This document shows positions 17,190-25,924 of a stretch of 64,000 nt of DNA, piece by piece (the stretch's first letter is position 1; every line of letters begins with the position of its first letter). The stretch comes from CBDCWO01 sp965223405 (lineage in GTDB: Bacteria; Bacteroidota; Bacteroidia; Chitinophagales; Saprospiraceae), in contig CBDCWO010000006.1 in assembly GCA_965223405.1 (NCBI GenBank), positions 1 through 64,000 on the forward strand. The letters run 5' to 3'. The position numbers and the translations under genes were made by a program. The notes under the pieces are model-generated. The model saw nothing but the letters and a program-made list of their open reading frames with translations, was not told the DNA's origin and made no database searches.

Positions 17190-18497
17190 CTACAATAAGG
17201 ATCTGGTCCTCTCCATTTCTGCTACTTTCCTTTTAAAGTATATTTTAACAAACACTGTTATCAAAACACCTAATACCGCCATTCCATAACTGCAGTGGAT
17301 AAAGAAGTTCAACCAACTCATCTCTTTGGCGAAGAAGTGTTTAAAGAGCAATGCCGTTACACTTCCTAAATAACCAAATGAATCTGAAATATACATCAAG
17401 AATCCTATATTACTTTTTATCCGGAATAATGCAATCCAGCGTTCAAACAACATAGTGTGGTAAGTGATGTATGAAAGATACATACCAAATCCTATGCTTA
17501 TCATCCAAACAACCGGGCCAATCCAGTGCAATTGAAAAGCGAATGTACTTAGGCCTACTAATAGTGCTCCACCTAAAATAATATTGTGATTTAGCCAAAA
17601 AGCTTTTTTATTGTCTTTAATATATACCATGAGCCCAACGATAATCAGCACACCTAGTGCGATTGGAATCTCTGATAAGGTAAGTATTTCAGGTGCCTCT
17701 CCAAATCCCAGCGCCAACCACAATTCCACGGCAAAGTTATCCCGGAAATCCCGATAAGCCGTCAACAGCAGATAAATAAATACCAGGCCTATGATCCCTA
17801 AAGCAAATCTTCGGAAAAAAGCAATTCTCATCTTGCCGTCCATGGGAATCCGTTTTGTTCTTAGTGTTTCATCTTCATGGTTTGGTTCAGGAATTTGTTC
17901 CAAGGCCCACACAGCCAGCAATAGAGGAATTACAAATAATGCACCTGTAGCAAAGGGCATCCAAAATTCCGGAACATGATATTGATCAATCAGGGTTCTA
18001 CCAATTGACTTAACCGCACCGGAAGCAACAATAAAGCTTGCAGCCATTCCGGCACCCAACATTTCAGTAAACTTGCGCCCTTCCAGGTAACTAAAGACTA
18101 TACCCCAAATCATACCCAATGGCAACCCATTTAGAAAAATTGCAAAAATGTGCAAGGGTTTCGGTACCACAGCAAACAATAATAAGCTGATCCAACCAAA
18201 ACCAATTAGACCTAAAACTGCTTGGGCTCGGGTTGCATGGTTCAATTCAGAGATTATCTTGATCCCGATAAACTTGGAAAGCATATACCCTACCACCTGA
18301 CTGATCACCAACAATATCTTGTATTCAATTCCAAACCATTCCAAGCCTTCATAATATCCGGCCGAAAAAGGTTTACGAAAAGAATACATACAGAAATACG
18401 CCGTAAAAGCAGCCGCAATGCAAAAGAGATTAAAATAGAAAGGAGTAGTCCTTTTCAGCCAAGATGAAACCTGATTGGATATCCGCGTATTGGTAAT
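17190..18497 (-). CDS. DUF5690-family membrane transporter (MFS-like)
   Basis: This polytopic protein has about 12 hydrophobic helices and the family block FCMYSFRKPFSAGYYEG after the first helix. The first standard start (ATG at 18389) falls inside that first helix. The frame is open upstream to 18530 and encodes SSWLKRTTPFYFNLFCIAAAF, a typical N-terminus for this family, so the gene must begin further up. No ATG, GTG or TTG is available there; ATT at 18497-18495 is the best placed candidate. The family is related to MFS sugar-phosphate transporters. I recall it near phosphonate-catabolism genes in Bacteroidota, but the substrate is unproven. It is divergent from a zinc alcohol dehydrogenase. 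Confidence 0.72.
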   Translation of the reverse strand: MTNTRISNQVSSWLKRTTPFYFNLFCIAAAFTAYFCMYSFRKPFSAGYYEGLEWFGIEYKILLVISQVVGYMLSKFIGIKIISELNHATRAQAVLGLIGFGWISLLLFAVVPKPLHIFAIFLNGLPLGMIWGIVFSYLEGRKFTEMLGAGMAASFIVASGAVKSIGRTLIDQYHVPEFWMPFATGALFVIPLLLAVWALEQIPEPNHEDETLRTKRIPMDGKMRIAFFRRFALGIIGLVFIYLLLTAYRDFRDNFAVELWLALGFGEAPEILTLSEIPIALGVLIIVGLMVYIKDNKKAFWLNHNIILGGALLVGLSTFAFQLHWIGPVVWMISIGFGMYLSYITYHTMLFERWIALFRIKSNIGFLMYISDSFGYLGSVTALLFKHFFAKEMSWLNFFIHCSYGMAVLGVLITVFVKIYFKRKVAEMERTRSLL

Positions 18498-18604
18498 CTT
18501 TCCTTTTTTGTTTAAGGTAAAAAGTAGGAATCAAAAATATCCTTGTAAAATAACAATTGTAAAGAATTCTATCGACATTTAGCGAAAATTAATGAGCGAA
18601 TAAT

Positions 18605-19633
18605 ATGGCATATGCATGGGTATTCACTCCATCAAATCAAAAATTTTCCAAAAAGGAATTTAATATTGCCAGGTCTAATGACATCCTGATTCGAAATCGA
18701 TGTACCACTATCTGTGGAAGTGATGTCCATAGTATTACCGGTCGTAGAGCGCAATCTGCTCCCCTGGTTCTTGGCCATGAATCTTGTGGATCCGTAATCA
18801 ATATTCCCGCTAATTATAGGGATATGACCGGACAAAAGGTCAAATCTGGTGACCGGGTTGTATGGATGTTGTATCAATATTGTAATTCTTGTATATCATG
18901 CCTTGCCGGAATGCCACAAAAATGCCTAAACCTGAAGAAATTTGGCCATGATCCGATCACCACTTCTGGATATACCTTTGGAGGATTTAGTTCACATGTT
19001 TCGCTTGATCCGAGTCATCAAATTATCAAAATTCCGGTCTCCATTCCTGACGCGGTTGCTGCAATGACCGTTTGTGCCGGAGCCACGGTACAGCACATAA
19101 TCTGTCAACTACCCAAGAAGGGAATAGCACTGATTCTAGGCGCAGGTGCCTTAGGGATTTTAGCTGGCATGCGCCTGCAATTAAAGGAATATGATGTATT
19201 CATAACTGACAAAAATCCATCTAAACTAGATTTGATGGAAAGGATGGGTTTTTTCCCAAATTTCATCTCTCCTGATCTTACGGAAGCACCTGAATTTAAC
19301 TGTATTATAGACTTTACAGGACATATACCACTACTACACAAAGCTCTATTGAGGACCAGGCCTGGATGCGAAGTATTTCTGGGTGGCTCGGTTATTCCGG
19401 GTGATCAATTGACCCTCGATCCACATTTTATGGCTCAAAAATGCCTGGTTCTGCATGGAATTCATAATTACAAGCCCGTAGATTTGATTGATGCCATCGA
19501 ATCGCTACCCCGATTAATGGCAAAATTTGATCTCATGAGGGGCATGTATCTCACTGACAGGCTGGACGATGCATTAGCGAAATACTATAGCGACGAATAT
19601 TTAAGGGTAGGCATCGATTTTCAAGCTCAGTGA
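18605..19633 (+). CDS. Zinc-binding alcohol dehydrogenase family protein
   Basis: This 342-residue medium-chain dehydrogenase has catalytic-zinc ligands in ICGSDVHS and LGHES, the structural-zinc lobe CNSCISCLAGMPQKC (C-x2-C-x2-C-x7-C), and a Rossmann dinucleotide loop ILGAGALGILAG. It oxidises an alcohol or polyol with NAD(P). The sequence resembles the group proposed for phosphonate catabolism (TIGR03366 type). Together with the divergent DUF5690 transporter this hints at a small phosphonate or polyol locus. That is inference, because no phosphonatase gene is present. Confidence 0.8.
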   Translation: MAYAWVFTPSNQKFSKKEFNIARSNDILIRNRCTTICGSDVHSITGRRAQSAPLVLGHESCGSVINIPANYRDMTGQKVKSGDRVVWMLYQYCNSCISCLAGMPQKCLNLKKFGHDPITTSGYTFGGFSSHVSLDPSHQIIKIPVSIPDAVAAMTVCAGATVQHIICQLPKKGIALILGAGALGILAGMRLQLKEYDVFITDKNPSKLDLMERMGFFPNFISPDLTEAPEFNCIIDFTGHIPLLHKALLRTRPGCEVFLGGSVIPGDQLTLDPHFMAQKCLVLHGIHNYKPVDLIDAIESLPRLMAKFDLMRGMYLTDRLDDALAKYYSDEYLRVGIDFQAQ

Positions 19634-19804
19634 TCTCGATACTCGGTTAAGCAAAAACGGGTCGTGAATAGTCCTGAGATTGCTCCTCAAATAACAACTG
19701 ATATGGACATTTTGAAGTTGCAGAGGATGCTATTCTGCGGCTTGAGATAATCCTGTCTGAAGCTAGGGCCCATTTAAAGCAGGATACTCCACATCATACT
19801 TATT

Positions 19805-19839
19805 GGAATAAAAATACCGGTACAGAATACTGCACCGGT
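19805..19839 (-). terminator. Hairpin terminator reading leftward
   Basis: A 10-bp stem (ACCGGTACAG with CTGCACCGGT, one mismatch; 19816-19839) is followed on the minus strand by ATTTTTATT. It is placed to stop transcription from the TPR remnant and AraC gene to its right. Confidence 0.6.
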
Positions 19840-19896
19840 CATCGATAATAGTCAGGTTTAATAGCTTCAAACTAGCCAAACCCAGAGACGGGCCCT

Positions 19897-20106
19897 TTAG
19901 TTTGAATACTTCTTTTTGACGCTTTGCAGGTTTTTCTTAAGCAATTCTAACCGCTGATCGGTATATTTTTCTGTCAGGGATACAGCTCTTTTATAGTTTG
20001 CAACCGCTTTATCCACTTTGCCATTCTCGTCCAGTACTTCTCCATAACTGTCGAACACATTGGCAGATTGAGAAAACGGCGGGATACTTAACCATATCGA
20101 CTTCAT
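19897..20106 (-). pseudogene. C-terminal TPR remnant
   Basis: The frame ends with SANVFDSYGEVLDENGKVDKAVANYKRAVSLT and about 25 further residues. This is the usual last tetratricopeptide repeat and tail of Bacteroidota serine hydrolases and other TPR proteins. The first dozen residues of the open frame do not fit. The expected KYP-type preceding residues occur in a neighbouring frame (around 20090-20110), which points to a frameshift and loss of the main body. It lies just downstream of an AraC gene on the same strand. I regard it as a relic. Confidence 0.6.
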
Positions 20107-20180
20107 AGATCAGGTATTTTTTCACATAATACAGCCTACGAGTTCTGAATAATTGTAAAAAAGTTTGTTTAACATTTTCT

Positions 20181-21056
20181 TTAGAAAAATGATACCTCCT
20201 GATCAAAAGGATCGTATTGACGAGTAAACCTCTTTTGAATACCTTCCTGAGTTATTTTCAAAAGTTGTGGTTCGCTTTGATAAAAACGACGTGGCGAATG
20301 CATAAAGAAGGATCTAAACTCTTTGATAAAATGTGCCTGGTCATAATAGCCGGCTTCCAAGCACAATTGGGTAAATTTCTTATTCGGATGCTGAGCTTGT
20401 AAAAAAAGGAAATTATTCATGCGCCAAATTCGGCAGACGTGCTTCGGTGATATACCGATCTTATGGATAAAATTGTTGGCGAGGTTTAACTTATTAGTTG
20501 AAAATGCAACGTACATCTCCTGAATTTTGACCATTCCTTTGCGATGCAAAATATAGTTGGTCTGATCTCTTAACGAATGATCGATATCCTGAGGAACAAT
20601 TTTTCTCAGCAAACTTTCGACAAGATCCAATTTTTCTTCCAGGCAATTGGTAGCAAGAATATCATAGATCTTGTTACCATCTGGATATAGGTATGGAAAT
20701 ACCGTTTGTAAGGAAACGATTTGGTCATTCCAAATTGACAGCGAGTTTAAAGACAAAGTACCAAAAGCAAAAGGCTTAAAACGGATGCCAAAGATCTCTA
20801 TTTTTCGTGTTGTTTTGTAGGAAAAACTTGCGGTACGCTGGCCCACAAAAAGAGTAGGCCCGCTTGATTTTTGCCATTTTATCAAGCCGGCTTTACGGTA
20901 ATAAAAGGGATGGGAGCAAAATAGGACTTCAAATGTACAATCGGGAGATAGCATTTCTGTGTCGCCCAATAAGTCTTCCGGATCCAATATAAGATGCCAA
21001 TAACACTCTATGTGTTGCGAATAAGATCCAGGCGGTTTAAACTCTTGGTAATGCAA
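20181..21056 (-). CDS. AraC-family transcriptional regulator (DUF6597-type N-terminus)
   Basis: This 291-residue cytoplasmic regulator has an N-terminal sensory half beginning YQEFKPPGSYSQHIECYWHL, with LSPDCTFEVLF and GIRFKPFAF, a pattern shared by AraC proteins with a DUF6597-like domain. The C-terminal AraC domain has FSTNKLNLANNFIHKIGISPKHVCRI and LCLEAGYYDQAHFIKEFRSF, containing the two helix-turn-helices and the conserved aromatic-rich late motif. The effector is unknown. No clear target operon is adjacent; the alpha/beta hydrolase gene upstream is in the same orientation. Confidence 0.85.
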   Translation of the reverse strand: MHYQEFKPPGSYSQHIECYWHLILDPEDLLGDTEMLSPDCTFEVLFCSHPFYYRKAGLIKWQKSSGPTLFVGQRTASFSYKTTRKIEIFGIRFKPFAFGTLSLNSLSIWNDQIVSLQTVFPYLYPDGNKIYDILATNCLEEKLDLVESLLRKIVPQDIDHSLRDQTNYILHRKGMVKIQEMYVAFSTNKLNLANNFIHKIGISPKHVCRIWRMNNFLFLQAQHPNKKFTQLCLEAGYYDQAHFIKEFRSFFMHSPRRFYQSEPQLLKITQEGIQKRFTRQYDPFDQEVSFF

Positions 21057-21284
21057 CTATGATGTATTATGATCTTGAAAATAAGTGCTTTAGTGCAGAA
21101 CAGCAACCTAATTTCTACGTACAGTTAGGGAACTGCTACCAAACACTTTGAATCTGATATGAATCCACCTCAAAAGAGATTAATTCGTTCTCATTTTTGG
21201 CCAAATTTATTTGTGGCTTACCAATTCCACCCCTGCTCCTCAAGAGGGACAAACTCGCTTTGCTCATTTTATCAGGGAACAACA

Positions 21285-22625
21285 TTAGTTCTTTTTTTCA
21301 ACTTGCGTGTCCTGATCCGGAGTGGCATGCCTGAGCTCCAATCCGACTGAAGTCCGGGGTTTAAATCCGATCCAGTTCTTTTCATTGGAATCCTGGTTAA
21401 GGTTCAAGTACTTGATATAATCCATTTGCTTAAGGTGAATTCCAATAAAAGCGGTTACAAAATGCTGATTTATGTTATTGATTCGATTTTCATCCCAAGC
21501 AGGTTCCGCATAGTGGAAATATTCATTGAGAGGCAATCCTGGTCTTAAGGTTTCCAATGGAGGAGGATTTGGAGCAACATTATGTCTGGCATTGATATAG
21601 GTCAGCAGATAACGATCGGCATTGACGACTCCTTCATAGATCGCTTTAATACCATCTTCATAGCCTGACACATCATCCTCACTACCAGCAATAAAAAAAG
21701 TAGGCACTTTTACACCTTTCAGGCCGTCCTCATCCCATACTCCCCTGGCCATACCCCAGGGGGCAAAGGCTACCACCGCCTTTATTCTGGCATCAAATGA
21801 AGCCGCGTATTCCGGATGATCAGAAGTACGAGTAACAATTGCTTTACTACCACCCGTCAGCTTTGCAAAAAAGTTTACCAATAGATTGCTGAATCCGGCA
21901 CCCACAGTATTTAATACCCCATAACCGCCCATCGAATAACCGATCAAAGCGGAATTGTTCGCATCCACAATGCCAAAGAGAAAATAGTCCTTTTCATTGA
22001 TACTAAAATGAGCCATCTGATCCAATACGAATAAAATATCCTTGGGCCTGTTAAGTAGAGTACTTTGAAAACCAGCCAAATCACGATAAGTCGATTCAGT
22101 ATGATCAATTGCCACCACTACATATCCTTTTGAAGCCAAATTTTCAGTCAAATATGTAAGCAATAACCTGGACCCAGGATAGCCATGCGATACAATTACC
22201 AATGGATAGGGATTTACTTCCTTTAGAGGAACAGCATCTCGGATTGCTCTTCCCTGAAAGGTAAATGGGATCAGAGGTCTCTTAGGGTTGCCGTTCAAGC
22301 CCATTACCTGATCATAAACCACCAATTCCTCTGTGTTACCATCATTTTCAGCAGGATACCATATTTCCAAAGTCAACGGACGATTGTACAATGGATCGAT
22401 GCTGTCTTTAGAATTAAGTACATCTACCTGATCTTTATGTATGACTTCCACAGTTCGTACGCCAACAGTGTAAGAGCCTCTGGTGGCCAGATCGGGAGCA
22501 TCAGGCAACGGATCACCATTGATAAAGGAACTGATACCATGCTGAGAAAACAAGCACCCTGCAAATAAAACCCATAAGCATACTAAAAATGATTTGGCAT
22601 TCTGCTGGTGGAGAAAATTTGTCAT
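21285..22625 (-). CDS. Exported alpha/beta hydrolase, PAF-acetylhydrolase-like
   Basis: This protein of about 446 residues has an N-terminal hydrophobic export segment (FLVCLWVLFAGCLFS). The catalytic fold shows an oxyanion strand LVIVSHGYPGS, nucleophile GYSMGGYG, an acidic residue in FIAGSEDDVSGYE, and the catalytic His in NARHNVAPNP. The arrangement resembles platelet-activating-factor acetylhydrolase or dienelactone-hydrolase relatives, which cleave small esters. I start at ATG 22625 because it directly precedes the signal sequence; the longer frame to 22697 adds a charged stretch without homology. The substrate is unknown. Confidence 0.8.
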   Translation of the reverse strand: MTNFLHQQNAKSFLVCLWVLFAGCLFSQHGISSFINGDPLPDAPDLATRGSYTVGVRTVEVIHKDQVDVLNSKDSIDPLYNRPLTLEIWYPAENDGNTEELVVYDQVMGLNGNPKRPLIPFTFQGRAIRDAVPLKEVNPYPLVIVSHGYPGSRLLLTYLTENLASKGYVVVAIDHTESTYRDLAGFQSTLLNRPKDILFVLDQMAHFSINEKDYFLFGIVDANNSALIGYSMGGYGVLNTVGAGFSNLLVNFFAKLTGGSKAIVTRTSDHPEYAASFDARIKAVVAFAPWGMARGVWDEDGLKGVKVPTFFIAGSEDDVSGYEDGIKAIYEGVVNADRYLLTYINARHNVAPNPPPLETLRPGLPLNEYFHYAEPAWDENRINNINQHFVTAFIGIHLKQMDYIKYLNLNQDSNEKNWIGFKPRTSVGLELRHATPDQDTQVEKKN

Positions 22626-23159
22626 CCAAGTTACATTGTTTTGAGACTTCCTCTTTATCAATTGAAGGATTTCTGGACTATACTTAGCTCGTAACATACA
22701 TTGGTTTAGATTTCATTGTTCAAATTACATAATTAATCTGAGTTTCAGTTTATAAAATTTATCTTCAGCCGGATTCGAAAGGGCCATGAATATTTTGACT
22801 CAGAGCATTGTCAAAAATTACATTGCGATTAATTGCAATGTATTGTGGTTTGCCAAATATTAAAAATGAAATTAAACAATGACGAGTAAAGGGATGGTGA
22901 ATACTAGAGGGAGGGAACGAGTTTGTGTTTTCTATAGAAAAAGATCTAGATGTAAATGAACGGCCTACAATGAAGACAACCCAGCTATCAACTTAGACGA
23001 AAGCCTTAAACAATTGATTGGAGAGACAAGGAATAGTTTACTTTGTTGAAATGTCCAATCCACTGAATTTACTTTTCAGATTAAAGTCGTAAAAGCGCTC
23101 ACATTTCCTTTAAGTTGAATTTGTAGAATGGAAATGTTCCGAGAAGGGTGGAGAAGATA
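22626..23159. other. Intergenic region with one palindrome
   Basis: About 530 bases without a supported gene. The only structure I see is TACATTGC (22819-22826) and GCAATGTA (22835-22842) around an AT-rich centre, a possible operator or small hairpin 190 bases upstream of the hydrolase start. Confidence 0.4.
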
Positions 23160-23690
23160 TTATTTTACTAACGGCTCGATGTAAATCGTGCTCAATGATT
23201 CCAAACGAGATGTGTATGCCAATAGCAATTGTTGCGAGAACAGATTTTCATGCTTCTTGAGTAATGAATCCATTTGCCGATAATATTGAATATCACGTTT
23301 ATGTGGAGGTTTTTCTGAGTCCATTCCACTTGCCTTGATAAAAAATTCATCAAGTTCTTTTCTTATTGCTTTGTTTTCCTGATTTTTTACCAATTTAAAC
23401 AAATTGATAATCTCTTGATCTCTCATTTCTGTGAGATCAGAAAAAGCATTTGACATCTTAAAGGGTTTTCTTAACTCAATGGCTATATCCAACTGTTCTT
23501 TAAGAAATTCACGGTCCATATACTTCAGATCTTCCTGACTATGAATCTTTAATGCATCTAAAGGGACGTCATGTAATTCCAGATACTTTTTGACAAATTC
23601 CAAATTTGCATTTTCATCTATCGCTGAATTGATGCAACCTCCAATTCCAACTAATAGCATAGAAATTAGAAAAATGACAATATTCTTCAT
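23160..23690 (-). CDS. Lipoprotein of unknown function
   Basis: This 176-residue protein has a signal peptide ending in the lipobox VGIGGC (Cys about residue 18). The start is ATG 23690. The longer open frame to 23921 runs through the neighbouring gene in another frame and is not credible. The mature part is highly charged and helical (EFVKKYLELHDV, FLKEQLDIAIELRKPF, EMRDQEIINLFKLVK), without recognisable motifs. It lies 43 bases downstream of a secreted cysteine-rich protein in the same direction, so they probably form a pair. No family recognised. Confidence 0.65.
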   Translation of the reverse strand: MKNIVIFLISMLLVGIGGCINSAIDENANLEFVKKYLELHDVPLDALKIHSQEDLKYMDREFLKEQLDIAIELRKPFKMSNAFSDLTEMRDQEIINLFKLVKNQENKAIRKELDEFFIKASGMDSEKPPHKRDIQYYRQMDSLLKKHENLFSQQLLLAYTSRLESLSTIYIEPLVK

Positions 23691-23733
23691 GATCAATAAT
23701 TTAGTACACTTAATAACTAAAACTCCTAAACCC

Positions 23734-24159
23734 TTAGTTTTCCCAATGGAATTCTTCACCACAACATCCCCAATCATACCAGGCAGTACTTGTGGTAGAA
23801 CCATCTCCAAGGTCGATAGAAATACCCAAATCACTTGATGAATTAACGCCATAACTCGCAGACCATCTATATAGACTATTGGACATGCATTGTGCTTCTG
23901 AAACAGAAACATAACTACCACGATCAGTTATATCAACAATCCAAGTACCTCCGTAATCTTCAACATAGGCATACCAATTATTATTAATTCCTTGAGTTTT
24001 GCCTAAAGCATATTCCCATTCATGGATAATTATTCCCACTTGATAGGTTTCACAGATGGTTTGAGAACAACAATCACCACATGTATTAAAACCTCCCTGC
24101 CCTAAAGTTGAAACAAAATAAAACAATGAGAGACCGATAGTGGATAGTACTGCTTTCAT
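23734..24159 (-). CDS. Secreted cysteine-rich protein of unknown function
   Basis: This 141-residue protein has a signal peptide (MKAVLSTIGLSLFYFVSTLGQG, likely cleaved after GQ or QG). The mature region has a dense cysteine cluster (TCGDCCSQTICETY), a single central Cys, and a C-terminal WGCCGEE. That gives at least eight cysteines, probably disulfide-bonded outside the cytoplasm. Aromatic and Gly/Ser-rich beta character (NNWYAYVEDYGGTWIVDI) suggests a small beta fold. No known family is recognised. It is followed by a lipoprotein gene on the same strand. Confidence 0.65.
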   Translation of the reverse strand: MKAVLSTIGLSLFYFVSTLGQGGFNTCGDCCSQTICETYQVGIIIHEWEYALGKTQGINNNWYAYVEDYGGTWIVDITDRGSYVSVSEAQCMSNSLYRWSASYGVNSSSDLGISIDLGDGSTTSTAWYDWGCCGEEFHWEN

Positions 24160-24278
24160 ATTGAAATTTTAAGTAAGATACATCAAAACAATCTAACCAA
24201 ATGTAAAAAAAACTTGAATTTGTCAACTGTTTAAACAAATATTTGAAATTCATCCGTCTATCTACTATTTTGTTTTCA

Positions 24279-25043
24279 ATGCGAATGAAATCAAAAGCAG
24301 AGGTTCGGATTTTGTTGATACAAATCCGAAGAGATCCTTCCATGGTACTTATTGAAAGACAAAGTTTTACCAGTCTTTCAGATTTAAAGGAGGACCAATG
24401 GACCACCTTGGATGTCTACCGGGTTCCTCATTTTAAACCAACGATACTCGATCAATACGATGCATTCATGATTGGAGGACTTTCAGATGATCCCAGCGAT
24501 ACCATTGAGTATCCTTCCCACTTCACCCCCTGGATTGAAAACCTTCACCAACTAATGAAGTATGCCATTGAGGTTAAAAAGCCCGGCATGTTGTCTTGTG
24601 GCGGTTTTATGCTGGCTTCACGCATGTTGGGTGCTGAGATTGTCACTGATGAAAAGCAGCGGGAGCTGGGATTCTATACACTGACTCTCACCCCTTCGGC
24701 AAAGTCCGATCTCCTGTTTAAAAATTTCCCAGCTAAATTTAGCGCGGTAAGCGGGCACATCAAGAGTACCAATAGTCTACCGAATAATTGCCTTTTGTTG
24801 GTGTCATCTGAGCGCTGTCGCATTCATGGATTCAAGGTTAAAGAGGCTCCCTTTTATGCATTCCAGTTCCACCCAGAGATGAAAGCCCAGGAATTGAAGG
24901 CGAGAGTGGAATTATATAAAGATAAATATTTCCGTTCCCAAGAGGATTTTATCAAATTTATTTCCCTTGATTCCGACACCACTGTAGCCAACAGTATGGT
25001 TTCCCGATTTATCCAAATGGTTATGGAAATGCAATCCAAGTAA
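24279..25043 (+). CDS. Class I glutamine-amidotransferase-like protein
   Basis: This protein of about 254 residues has a GATase-1 fold. The putative triad is complete: nucleophile C107 in MLSCGGFMLA, H198 and E200 in FQFHPEM. The oxyanion strand is YDAFMIGGLSD. The motif around the Cys departs from the usual G-x-C-x-G, and no synthetase domain is attached. It may be a stand-alone gamma-glutamyl hydrolase or GMP-synthase-like amidotransferase relative. I start at ATG 24279 (MRMKSKAEVRILLIQIRRDP), where the first beta strand begins. It is divergent from the Cys-rich secreted gene. Confidence 0.75.
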   Translation: MRMKSKAEVRILLIQIRRDPSMVLIERQSFTSLSDLKEDQWTTLDVYRVPHFKPTILDQYDAFMIGGLSDDPSDTIEYPSHFTPWIENLHQLMKYAIEVKKPGMLSCGGFMLASRMLGAEIVTDEKQRELGFYTLTLTPSAKSDLLFKNFPAKFSAVSGHIKSTNSLPNNCLLLVSSERCRIHGFKVKEAPFYAFQFHPEMKAQELKARVELYKDKYFRSQEDFIKFISLDSDTTVANSMVSRFIQMVMEMQSK

Positions 25044-25084
25044 ATGAACCTGATGATTTAGTAGTACAAATCGAAAAGACCTGA

Positions 25085-25864
25085 TTATCCTCTACAAATC
25101 TGATCAAAAAACAAAAGAGTTTCCCGAATATAATTTTGCCAGTACTCCCATTCATGAGACCCGGGATATTCACTAAAACTATGTGGGATATTTAAGTGAT
25201 CCATCTGTTGATGAAGGATTCGGTTCGATTCAAACAGGTTGTCATCAACACCACAGTCAAATCGAATAGGCGGGAGTTTATCACGGTGAAACTTTAATAC
25301 ATCGATCACATCCGGCAGATCATTTTCCAAATAATAATCTTCAAGAGATTCTTCAACAAACAGAGCTAGCTGCTGCAATTTAGTAATAGCACTGTGAGCA
25401 GCAATGGCACGAAACTTATGGGAGAACCGGGCTCCTAAACATAAAGCACCATAACCTCCCATCGACAATCCACCAATACATAAAGGGGAATCGCTCCCGG
25501 CACCTTCAATATTCTCAATAATCGCCCGTGGAACATCATCTACAATCCAGTGATCGAATTTCTGGTTGTGGTGGCCAAGATAAGCCGAACCATCTCCCCA
25601 CAATCCATCTGATGGCATTGCCAGAATGGCCGGTTGGATTTTTTGCAAATCAATCAATTGTTGGGCTGCGAGATGAGCTCCACCCTGCAAAGGCCATGAC
25701 CAAGCACTACCATACACTCCATGTAGTAAGATGTATATGGGCAAGTTGGTAGTTCCCGGATTCAGTGGCGGAACAAATACACAAATGTCGCCCCGCCCCA
25801 GCAAATTTCGTGATTTCACAGTCATGAATCGGAGGTGATCCCTTTCAAAAGACTGCTGTGACAA
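25085..25864 (-). CDS. Putative esterase (esterase D / S-formylthiol-hydrolase-like)
   Basis: This 259-residue soluble alpha/beta hydrolase has the oxyanion segment YILLHGVYGSAWSW, nucleophile S134 in GGLSMGGYGALCLG, and a late His in YPGSHEWEYW. The size and arrangement resemble the esterase-D family, which includes S-formylglutathione hydrolase. It is the last gene of a three-gene run with a zinc alcohol dehydrogenase and a phytanoyl-CoA-dioxygenase-like protein. In that context it could hydrolyse an S-formyl thiol or an ester released by the oxygenase. No signal peptide, so cytoplasmic. Confidence 0.8.
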   Translation of the reverse strand: MSQQSFERDHLRFMTVKSRNLLGRGDICVFVPPLNPGTTNLPIYILLHGVYGSAWSWPLQGGAHLAAQQLIDLQKIQPAILAMPSDGLWGDGSAYLGHHNQKFDHWIVDDVPRAIIENIEGAGSDSPLCIGGLSMGGYGALCLGARFSHKFRAIAAHSAITKLQQLALFVEESLEDYYLENDLPDVIDVLKFHRDKLPPIRFDCGVDDNLFESNRILHQQMDHLNIPHSFSEYPGSHEWEYWQNYIRETLLFFDQICRG

Positions 25865-25924
25865 TTCTATGGTTCTAAAACTGCTGATAACAAGCGATTT
25901 ATTTAAATTTACTGTGGCTTGGTT

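Noticed and set aside
20009..20206. 65-codon minus-strand frame
   Set aside because: Out-of-frame shadow of the TPR remnant and AraC 3' end.
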